From NCBI GenBank assembly GCA_005885325.1, contig VAYX01000011.1, positions 1-10,147 of the forward strand: a stretch of DNA of 10,147 nt, given 5' to 3'. Shown piece by piece: positions 1 through 7,300 of the stretch. Under the pieces are notes generated by a model that worked only from the letters and a program-made list of their open reading frames with translations, made no database searches and had not been told where the DNA came from. Position numbers and translations under genes: made by a program. Position 1 is the first letter of the stretch; every line of letters starts with the position of its first letter. The stretch is from Actinomycetota bacterium. GTDB lineage: Bacteria; Actinomycetota; UBA4738; HRBIN12.

Positions 1-536
1 GAACGGACTCGCCGTCGCGATCGCATGCCCTCCGCACTCTCGAGGAGGAACACGAGTCCGTCCGCGAGCTCGTGGAGCGGCTCCGCGACGAGGACTTCAC
101 CCGGCCGGACACGATCGGCGGCGGCGATTGGTCGGCCAGGGACCTCCTCGGCCATCTCACCTCGTGGGAGGAACACGCCCTCGAGGCGTTGAGGGCGTGG
201 CGCGAAGGCGAGCCGGCTCCCGTCCAGCGAGCGCTCCGCATGGTCGGCCTGAACGCCGTGAACGCGGAGACGGTGGCGGCCGATCGGGGGCGATCCTCCG
301 GCACGATCCGCCGCCGGTTCGATGACGTCCATCGCCGCCTGGTGGCCGAGATCCGCTCGATGTCGGACGCGACCTGGGACGCGCCGCCCACCACACGGTC
401 GCGGAGGTCGCTCGGCCACGTGCTGGGCGGCATCGTGGGCGGACCGGGCGGGCCGTTCGCTCACGCCTCGTCTCACCTGGCGCACCTCCGGGCCTACGTC
501 GAGTCGGTCACGGGTCCCGTGCGACGAGGTCCCTGA
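1..536 (+). CDS. DinB-like four-helix-bundle protein, 5'-truncated by window edge
   Basis: The reading frame is open from base 3 to the TGA at 534-536, giving 177 visible residues. The visible part looks like the DinB/DfsB-like fold: an amphipathic first helix, the pattern GDWSARDLLGHLTSWEEHAL at about visible residues 41-60, and a late H-x3-H pair (AHASSH, visible His154 and His158). With His51 these would form the usual three-histidine metal site. A GTG at 72 could be a start, but it has no ribosome-binding site, and the helix before it (RTLEEEHESVRELVERL) belongs to the domain, so the true start is probably at or beyond the left edge. Family members include metal-dependent thiol transferases and many proteins of unknown role, so I assign no substrate. 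The gene converges on rdgB and their 3' ends overlap by 29 bases. Confidence 0.72.
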   Translation, partial: TDSPSRSHALRTLEEEHESVRELVERLRDEDFTRPDTIGGGDWSARDLLGHLTSWEEHALEALRAWREGEPAPVQRALRMVGLNAVNAETVAADRGRSSGTIRRRFDDVHRRLVAEIRSMSDATWDAPPTTRSRRSLGHVLGGIVGGPGGPFAHASSHLAHLRAYVESVTGPVRRGP

Positions 537-1113
537 GCGCCCGGAAGGCCCGCCCCCGGTGGCTGATGCGGTCCTTCTCCTGCGCCGGGAGCTCGGCCAT
601 GGTCTCGTCCCACCCGGCCGGAACGAAGATCGGGTCGTAGCCGAATCCCCCGGTCCCCCGGGGCTTCGACAGCAGCGTCCCCTCGCACGTCCCTTCGGCC
701 CACACCTCCCCGCCATTGGGCCAGGCCAGGGTGGCGACGCAGCGATATCGGGCCGTTCGTCCTGCCGCGGGGACCCCGGCCACGGCACGGATCAGCATCC
801 GGAGGTTCTCCTCGTCGGTCGCCCCCTCCCCGGCGTACCTGGCCGAGCGAGGCCCGGGCGCCCCGCCGAGCGCGTCAACCTCGATGCCCGAGTCGTCGGC
901 CACCGAGGGGACGCCGATGTCCTCCGCCACCGCGCGTGCCTTCAACCGAGCGTTCTCCAGATAGGTCGTGCCGGTCTCCTCGACGTCGGGCCACGGGCCT
1001 TCGTGCTCGTCCGCGGTGACCCATTCCACCGGCCAGTCGGCGCAGATGGACCGGATCTCGCGGATCTTTCCGGGATTCCTGGAGGCGATGGCGATCCGGT
1101 CGGGGAAGCTCAC
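508..1113 (-). CDS. rdgB: XTP/dITP diphosphatase (RdgB/HAM1 family)
   Basis: This 201-residue protein hydrolyses non-canonical purine nucleoside triphosphates (dITP, XTP, ITP) to monophosphates, keeping deaminated bases out of DNA and RNA. Family motifs are all visible: ASRNPGK near residues 10-16 (phosphate-binding SxNxxK type), DDSGIEVDALGG near 73-84 with the metal-binding acidic pair, RSARYAG, GTGGFGYDPIF in the second half, and SHRGRAFRAL near the C-terminus. Length is typical. The start is GTG at 1113; this GTG shares bases with the TGA of rph (GTGA overlap), which suggests translational coupling. The same rph-rdgB order occurs in mycobacteria (Rv1340-Rv1341). It is the last gene of the - strand run; its stop lies inside the convergent DinB-like gene. 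Function is a confident family assignment. Confidence 0.95.
   Translation of the reverse strand: MSFPDRIAIASRNPGKIREIRSICADWPVEWVTADEHEGPWPDVEETGTTYLENARLKARAVAEDIGVPSVADDSGIEVDALGGAPGPRSARYAGEGATDEENLRMLIRAVAGVPAAGRTARYRCVATLAWPNGGEVWAEGTCEGTLLSKPRGTGGFGYDPIFVPAGWDETMAELPAQEKDRISHRGRAFRALRDLVARDP
509..521. repeat. 13-bp palindrome in the rdgB / DinB-like convergent overlap
   Basis: CACGGG-T-CCCGTG is a perfect six-base inverted repeat around one central base, located within the 29 bases shared by the two convergent genes and next to the rdgB stop. It could form a short hairpin in either transcript, but there is no T-run, so a terminator role is unproven. It may simply reflect GC-rich codons. 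Confidence 0.35.
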
Positions 1114-1832
1114 CCGCCGAGCACGTGCCGCTGCAGTTCGGTGAGCTGCTGGATGCCGGTCTCGGCCAGATCCACCAGCGCCGTCAGGTCATCGCGGGAG
1201 AACGGGGTGCCCTCGGCCGTGCCCTGGATCTCCACCAACCGCCCCGAGCCGGTCATCACCACGTTGAAGTCCACGTCGGCCGCCGCGTCCTCCTCGTAGG
1301 ACAGGTCGAGCACGGGGCGGCCTCCGACCATCCCCGCCGAGACCGCTGCGACGCTGTCGGTGAGGACCTCCTTGGTGACCGCGCCACGCTCCTCGAGCGC
1401 GCGCAGCGCGAGGGCGAGCGCGAGATAGCCCCCGGTGATCGAGGCGGTCCGCGTCCCCGCGTCGGCCTGGAGCACATCGCAGTCGATCCAGATCGTGCCA
1501 TCCCCGAGCTTCGCCAGATCGGTTACCGCCCGGAGCGACCGCCCGATGAGCCGCTGGATCTCCTGGGTCCGGCCGGAAGGCCGGCCCTTCCCAACCTCGC
1601 GCGAGGTTCGTTCCGCCGTGGCCCGGGGGAGCATCGAATACTCCGCCGTCACCCATCCCTTCCCAGTGCCCTGGAGGAACCGCGGTGACCGCTCGTCGAA
1701 CGAGGCGGCGACCAGCACCTTGGTCCGGCCCATCTCGAGGAGCACCGACCCCTCGGCCCACTCCTGATAGCCCAGTTCCACCTTGACCGGCCGAAGGTCC
1801 GCGGGCCCCCGACCGTCGGGACGCTCCTTCAC
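1110..1832 (-). CDS. rph: Ribonuclease PH
   Basis: This 240-residue enzyme is a phosphate-dependent 3'-5' exoribonuclease that trims the 3' ends of tRNA precursors. The family is a hexameric ring, cytoplasmic. Visible hallmarks are an N-terminal RPDGRGPADLRPV segment, GWVTAEYSMLPRAT near residues 59-72, GRTQEIQRLIGRSLR (phosphate- and RNA-binding region), DCDVLQADAGTRTASITGG and the C-terminal EIQGTAEGTPFSR. The usual QADGGTRTA has Ala for the first Gly here, a mild substitution. The start is GTG at 1832, overlapping the upstream TGA by four bases; a purine-rich GAGGTGGGGAC at 1833-1843 lies directly before it and acts as ribosome-binding site. Length and motifs are complete, so it should be functional. 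Confidence 0.96.
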   Translation of the reverse strand: MKERPDGRGPADLRPVKVELGYQEWAEGSVLLEMGRTKVLVAASFDERSPRFLQGTGKGWVTAEYSMLPRATAERTSREVGKGRPSGRTQEIQRLIGRSLRAVTDLAKLGDGTIWIDCDVLQADAGTRTASITGGYLALALALRALEERGAVTKEVLTDSVAAVSAGMVGGRPVLDLSYEEDAAADVDFNVVMTGSGRLVEIQGTAEGTPFSRDDLTALVDLAETGIQQLTELQRHVLGG

Positions 1833-2581
1833 GTCCCCACCTCATGCCGCTCGCCCTCGGTCGCCAGTTCGATCGGGCCGGAGAACTCCTCCGCTGCCTG
1901 CGCCCGCGAGATCTCCCTGTCGGAAGTTGGCCAGATGTGCGTGAGGATGAGCAGGCCGGCGCCGGCTTCGCGGGCCTGCACCGCGGCCTGGCGGGCCGAG
2001 AGGTGGAACGGCAACAGGTCGTCCCCGTCCTGCCACGTTGCCTCGGACAGGAGCACGTCCGCGTCTCGGCCGAGGTCCTCGACCTTGGACGTGGGCCCGG
2101 TGTCGCCCGTGTACGCCAGGGCGGTGCCGTCGGTCTCGAGCCGGAACCCCAGCGCGACGAGCCCCAGGTGCGACATCGGCTCGGTGCGAACCCGGAACGG
2201 GCCGACCTCGAACCGCTCGCCCGGCGAGACCTCGTGCCAGTCGAACGCGTCGCGCATCACCCTCCGGCTGTCCTCGGAGACCAACTCCTCGGCTCTGGCC
2301 GGGAACCCCGATGGGGCGTACACGGGGAGGTGCGGGTCGCCGAGCTTGCCGTAGTGACGGGCGTAGAAACACGGATACAGGTCGACCATGTGGTCGGGAT
2401 GCTCGTGCGAGATGAGGATGGCGTCGAGCTCGGAGAGCTGGATGTGCCGTTGCAGGTTGGCCAGGGTGCCGGTGCCCGCATCGACCCAGACGGTGAACCC
2501 GTCGTGCCGGACCAGGTACCCGCTGGTGGCCGCCCCGGGCACGGGCCACGTCCCGCTCGAGCCGAGGACGATCAGCTCCAC
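1829..2581 (-). CDS. Metallo-beta-lactamase-fold hydrolase, RNase Z-like / Rv1339-type phosphodiesterase
   Basis: The protein has 250 residues from the GTG at 2581. The binuclear metal site is complete: SHEHPDH at residues 58-64 (His59, His61, Asp63, His64), His138 in MSHLG, Asp160 in YTGD, and His215 in LTHIWP. FHLSARQAA (His193) resembles the conserved histidine motif of the RNase Z branch. It is shorter than tRNase Z and I see no clear inserted exosite arm. The position between murI and rph matches M. tuberculosis Rv1339, reported as an atypical class II cAMP phosphodiesterase, so a cyclic-nucleotide or other phosphodiester substrate is likely; tRNA 3' processing is the alternative. The start was chosen because VELIVLGSSGTWP begins the fold. 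It overlaps the murI stop by ten bases, and longer frames upstream only read murI out of frame. Confidence 0.87.
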   Translation of the reverse strand: MELIVLGSSGTWPVPGAATSGYLVRHDGFTVWVDAGTGTLANLQRHIQLSELDAILISHEHPDHMVDLYPCFYARHYGKLGDPHLPVYAPSGFPARAEELVSEDSRRVMRDAFDWHEVSPGERFEVGPFRVRTEPMSHLGLVALGFRLETDGTALAYTGDTGPTSKVEDLGRDADVLLSEATWQDGDDLLPFHLSARQAAVQAREAGAGLLILTHIWPTSDREISRAQAAEEFSGPIELATEGERHEVGT

Positions 2582-3399
2582 GGGCCACCCCGCACCGGTT
2601 GCACGGCAACGGCATCGATCTTGCCCACGCCGGGACCGAGGAAATGATGGGCCACCGACCGGAACTGCTCCGGGTCGCCGGTGCACAGGAACTCGTGCCG
2701 GGGCTCGGCCCGCGTACCCATCAGCAGGTCGAGCGAGCGGAGGGTTGCGTAGACGTCCTTGGCGGTCTCATCGGCGGAGGACACCAGCACGACGTCCTCC
2801 CCCATCACCATCTGGATCAGCCCCGACAGCATCGGATAGTGCGTGCAGCCCAGGATCAACGTGTCCACTCGCTGGTCCCGGAGCGGCGAGAGGTACTTGC
2901 GAGCCGCGCCGAGCAACTCCTCGCTGGAGGTGTCGCCGGCCTCGACATGATCGACGAACGCCGGACACGGGCGGGAGAACAGATCCACGGAGGCTCCGGT
3001 CGTCGCCACCGCGCGGTCGTAGGCGCCGCTCGCGATCGTCGCCACCGTCCCGATGACACCGATCCGGCCGTTCCGGGTGGCCCGGACGGCGGCCCGGGCC
3101 CCCGGGTCGATCACTCCGACCACCGGCAGCACGGCTGCGTCGGTCACGTCGCGGATCGCGGCGACCTCGATGGCGTTGCACGCGACCACGAGCATCTTCA
3201 CGTCGCGGGACAACAGATAGTCGGCGATCTCGAGCGCGAACGTCCGGATGTCCTGGAGTGGCCGGGGACCGTACGGTGCCCGAGCCGAATCGCCCACGTA
3301 CACGATCGGCTCGAACGGCAGCAGGTCGAAGACGGCCCTGGCCACCGTGAGCCCTCCGACCCCGGAATCGAACACGCCGATCGGGCGGCTATCGGGCAT
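2572..3399 (-). CDS. murI: Glutamate racemase
   Basis: This 275-residue cytoplasmic enzyme interconverts L- and D-glutamate, supplying D-Glu for peptidoglycan. The two catalytic cysteines are visible: Cys74 in VVACNAIEVAAI and Cys185 in LGCTHYPML (Cys-Thr-His). Also present are FDSGVGGLTVAR with Asp11 and Ser12, YVGDSARAPYG, and IGVIGTVATI with the GTxxT element. The first cysteine motif is unusual: most family members have Cys-Asn-Thr/Ser-Ala-Ser/Thr, and here it is Cys-Asn-Ala-Ile-Glu, losing a hydroxyl residue that normally helps bind substrate. The reading frame is intact around it. The start is ATG at 3399, three bases after the cysM stop. The mycobacterial locus has a rhomboid gene between cysM and murI; that gene is absent here. 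Confidence 0.93.
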   Translation of the reverse strand: MPDSRPIGVFDSGVGGLTVARAVFDLLPFEPIVYVGDSARAPYGPRPLQDIRTFALEIADYLLSRDVKMLVVACNAIEVAAIRDVTDAAVLPVVGVIDPGARAAVRATRNGRIGVIGTVATIASGAYDRAVATTGASVDLFSRPCPAFVDHVEAGDTSSEELLGAARKYLSPLRDQRVDTLILGCTHYPMLSGLIQMVMGEDVVLVSSADETAKDVYATLRSLDLLMGTRAEPRHEFLCTGDPEQFRSVAHHFLGPGVGKIDAVAVQPVRGGPWS

Positions 3400-3402
3400 C
3401 GG

Positions 3403-4335
3403 CTACCACCACAGGGTCTCCGAGACGCTCTTCTCGGCCCGTTCCAGCTCCGCGGCCCAGGCCTCGGTCGACAGGTACTTCCATCCTCCGTCGGGGAGCA
3501 GGCAGACGATGTCCCCGTGCTCGATCTCGGCGGCGATGCGCTGGGCGACGGACACCACCGCCCCAGAGGAGATGCCGGCGAAGATCCCCTCCTTCTCGGT
3601 GAGCTCCCGGGTTGCCCGAAGGGAGTCGGACGAGCTGACCAGGAACTTCCGATCCAGCACGGACTCGTCGAAGATCGGCGGGATGAACCCCTCGTCGAGG
3701 GACCGCAGCCCGTACACCATCTCGCCGAGCTCCGGCTCGGCGGCGATCACCTTGATCTCTCCGTCATGCTCGTGAAGGCGACGCCCGACGCCGGTGAGCG
3801 TGCCGCCGGTCCCCAGCCCCGCCACGAAATGGGTCACCTCGGGCATGTCCCGGATGATCTCGGCGCCCGTGCCCTCGTAGTGGGCGAGGGGGTTGGCCGG
3901 GTTCCCGTACTGGAAGGGCATGTAGTACCGGTCATCGCGGGCCAGCGCCCTGGCCACCTCGATCGAGCCGTTCGTCCCCTTCTCTCCCGGCGAATAGACG
4001 ATCTCGGCGCCGAACAGCTCGAGCAGACGGATCCGCTCATCGCTCGCGTTGTCCGGGATGACCACGGTAAGTCGATACCCCATCCGCCTGGCCACCATGG
4101 CCAGGGCGATGCCCGTGTTCCCCGAGGTCGGCTCCAGGATGGTCTTCTCCGGCGTGAGCTCCCCCGATGCCCGGGCGGCCTCGATCATCCGCTTCGCGAT
4201 GCGGTCCTTGAGCGAACCGCTTGGGTTCTGCCCCTCGAGCTTGCCCCACAGCCGGACGCCCGGCTTCGGGCTCATCCGGGGAAGGCCGACGAGCGGAGTC
4301 TCGCCGATGGCCTCGAGGATGTCCCCGTACCGCAC
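3403..4335 (-). CDS. cysM: CysM-type cysteine synthase, predicted O-phosphoserine sulfhydrylase
   Basis: This is a 310-residue fold-type II PLP enzyme. NPSGSLKDR holds the cofactor lysine (Lys43), TSGNTGIALAM at 70-80 binds the substrate carboxylate, and GLGTGGTLTG at 173-182 binds the PLP phosphate. VYGLRSLDEGF aligns with the M. tuberculosis CysM segment carrying Arg220, the residue tied to O-phosphoserine preference; here it is Arg211. The C-terminus ends in Leu-Trp-Trp, close to the Leu-Trp-Ala end of the mycobacterial protein. Together with cysO and mec nearby, this points to use of CysO thiocarboxylate as sulfur donor rather than free sulfide. GTG at 4335 gives RYGDILEAIGETPLVGL, matching the mycobacterial N-terminus; the open frame continues upstream without homology. 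The ribosome-binding site is weak. It starts 23 bases after the protease stop. Confidence 0.93.
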   Translation of the reverse strand: MRYGDILEAIGETPLVGLPRMSPKPGVRLWGKLEGQNPSGSLKDRIAKRMIEAARASGELTPEKTILEPTSGNTGIALAMVARRMGYRLTVVIPDNASDERIRLLELFGAEIVYSPGEKGTNGSIEVARALARDDRYYMPFQYGNPANPLAHYEGTGAEIIRDMPEVTHFVAGLGTGGTLTGVGRRLHEHDGEIKVIAAEPELGEMVYGLRSLDEGFIPPIFDESVLDRKFLVSSSDSLRATRELTEKEGIFAGISSGAVVSVAQRIAAEIEHGDIVCLLPDGGWKYLSTEAWAAELERAEKSVSETLWW

Positions 4336-4358
4336 GCGCTCGATTATCCCAGCGGGGC

Positions 4359-7300
4359 TCAGGTCGTGGTCCTGACGATCGCACCCTGGGCCGGCGGAGC
4401 ATCGTTGGGGAACAGGGCCAGGATCCCCGGATCGTCGCCCGGGGCGGCGGAGCCCACGCCCACCCTGATCGGCTTGCCGGCGTCGCAGGGCCGGCCACCC
4501 CAGAATCCCCGGCACAGGAGCGGCGCGACCGCGAGCGCCGGCAGGGTGGCGTCCAGGGTGGGCCCGTACGTGCCGGTCACCGGGTCCACGTCCCCAGCCA
4601 CGTCGCAGTTCACCGCGGGCACGTCGCCGGCGAACGCGCCGGTGCAGACGCTCACCTGGTAGCTGAACGCGTGCTCCGCGGCGGAGAGGCCGAGCGCCGT
4701 GGCATCCACCGCGAGGCCGGTGACGCTCGAGTTGTAGTTCGAGTAGTCCTGGAAGTAGGTGGCGTCGCAGGTGTCGAACGTGCTCGGCAGGTCGAACACG
4801 CAGACCGTCCCGGAGGGGCCGGGAAGCTTGACCACCATGACGTCACCACCCACTTGTTTGTCGGCGAACTTCCCATCGGCGCCCACGTCCACGACCACGT
4901 CGATCTCCTCGGACTCGGTGGTGTTGTGGATGCCGTACGTCCACACGCCGAACTCGACCGGCTCGGTCGGCTCGTCGTCCTGCGTCAGGAACTCCTGCCA
5001 CGTCAGGCCGGCGTACGGGTCGGTCCCGGACGGGATGCCCGCCGGCGCCCCGTCGATCGTGGCCCCGGTGAACGAGCGGGCCCCTACGGCCGCGATGTCG
5101 GCCTCCGATCCGCTCCCCCGAGGGCTCCGCGTTCCCAGCAGGTACAGGTCGGCCTGGGGGACCCCCGGGCCGCCGCCCGTGAGCTTCATCGTCTGCGAGC
5201 CGCTGGTGAGGTCGAGGGCCGACCTCGACAGCCCGGTGTTCGCCGCGGCCAGGGCGGAGACCTGCCAGGGCACATGGAAAGAATCTCCGGCCGGACCGAG
5301 CTGGCGGAACGCGATGTTCCCGTCGACGTTGGGGTTCGTGTAGTACCAGCCGTACAGCTGCTGCCACGCCTTGACCGCCCGTGGGTTCAAGGTCAGTCGC
5401 ACCTGCACGGTCGTGGACGTGCCGGCCGCCAGCCGGAAGTGCGCGGAGGTAGCGGTCAGACCTTCCCCCCCGATCCCGATGGTGGCGAAGCCGCGGCCGA
5501 AGTCCGTGTAACGCACGCTCGCGGTGGCCGAGTAGGTGTGCGCCCGAGAATCGTCGTTCGTCACCCGGACCCGCCTGACCAGGCGCTGCACCCCGTGGAC
5601 CGGCTGGAGCCCGAACGAGATGCTCCCCGGCGTCGCCAGGTTCGTCGTCGCGGCGGACTCGTAGGCCTGGACCCTTCCCGAACCCATGACCGTCGCCGGG
5701 ACCGGCTTGGATCCGTCCAGGTTCCGAAGCGATTGGGTGGCCTGGTTCATGATCAGGGCCTTGATCTTGGCCGGCGGCCAGCTCGGGTGGAGCTGGCGCA
5801 GGAGGGTGGCCACCCCCGACACGTGCGGCGTCGCCATCGACGTCCCGGAGAACGTGATCGAACCGTCGCCCGTCCCCACCGCGGCCGAGGTGATGTCGTT
5901 CCCGGGGGCCGATATGTCGGGCTTGAGGTCGTTCGAGATGCGGGCCGGGCCCTCGGAGGAGAAGTCGGTCATCCGATCGGCGTAGCCGGGGATGACCGAC
6001 GCCGTGGAGCCGAGCGTCACGTTGCCGGTGACGGTGTTGTACGAGGCCGGGGCGTTGGGGCTGATGGCCGCGGCCAGCGCCTTGCTGTCGTTCCCGGACA
6101 GGGACACCGCGGGGATCGTCACCTGGTTGGCCGAGGTTCCCGGCGCATATTGGGTGGGCAGTCCGCCGAATCCGTCCCACAGGACGACGGCGGTCGCCCC
6201 GGCCTTCTGCGCGTTCAAGACCTTGTCGTCGGCCGTGCAATCACCGGCGGCGAACGGTCCCTTGAAGACCAGCGCGATCTTGCCCGCGAACGGGCTCCCG
6301 CCCGGCGTGGAATCGCACAGCATTCGGTCGTCGGGCGCGGGCACGCCGTCCGGGTCGGCCACCGGGCTGAACTCGCGAGCGTCGACGATCCTGCCGGTGA
6401 CGTCGGCCGACAGGGGGCCGGCCCAATCCTGGGCCACGATGGGTCCGCCGTCGGGCAGGGTGACGCCCGACGGCGCGTTCACCGAGAGCTTCTGGGCGGA
6501 GAACTGGTCGATCGAGGCCCCCACGGCGATGACGGTCTTCGCCGCCGCCGGCGTCCCCAGGATGTACCCGGAGCCTCCGTTGGGCTGGTTGCCGGAGTTG
6601 CCGGCGGCAGCCACGAACACGGTGCCGAGCTTCACGACGTCCTTGGCCGCCTTCGCCTCGATCGAGCTTCCCGAGCCGTAATCCACGCCCCCCGAGAACG
6701 AGAGCACGTCGGCCGCATCCTTCGTGTTCCCGTCGCCGTTCGGGTCGACGGCGAACTCGTATCCCGCAACCAGCACGTCGGCAGTCGAGTTGCCGACGTC
6801 CCACACCTTGACGGCGAGGATGCTGGCCTGGGGCGCCACGCCCTTGCCCACGGAACCCTTCACCCCGATGCCGCAACAGGTCCCCGCCACGTGCGTGCCG
6901 TGCCCGTCCTTGTCCAGCGGGTCGGGATCGGGAACCGGTATGTCGTTCGCCGTGCTGGCATCGAGGACGTCGTAGTTCGCGCCGACGAAGTCGTAGCCGC
7001 CCACGACCTTCGCCGTTGGGAAGCTCCCCGGCTCGATGACGCTCGGGTCGTTCGAGGTGTAGGCGGCCGGCGTCCCCGGACCGCTGAAGTCTGCATGGGT
7101 GTAGTCGACCCCGGTGTCCACCACGGCCACGGTCATGCCCTTCCCCCGGACGCCGAGCTTGCGCCACACCTGGGGCGCGCCGATGAACGGCACGCTCGTC
7201 TCGTTCGACCGGATGACGATCGGGACGGGTTCGACTCGGGAGACATCGGCCCGCTGAGCCACCGATGCTGCATCGGCCGCCGACATCCGGGCCGAGAATG

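Noticed and set aside
2582..2686. N-terminal extension of the MBL hydrolase to 2686.
   Set aside because: The extra segment is Arg/Gly-rich shadow sequence of murI; the fold begins at the GTG at 2581.
4336..4515. N-terminal extension of CysM to 4515.
   Set aside because: It reads the end of the protease gene out of frame, and the mycobacterial CysM N-terminus aligns at the GTG at 4335.
2599..4662. A 687-codon + strand open frame opposite murI, cysM and the protease end.
   Set aside because: The composition is low-complexity and unlike a folded protein, and it lies opposite well-supported genes with complete catalytic motifs.
4843..6240. A 465-codon - strand frame inside the protease gene in another phase.
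   Set aside because: It is Arg/Gly/Pro-rich with no motifs; the protease frame has the full catalytic set across the same bases.
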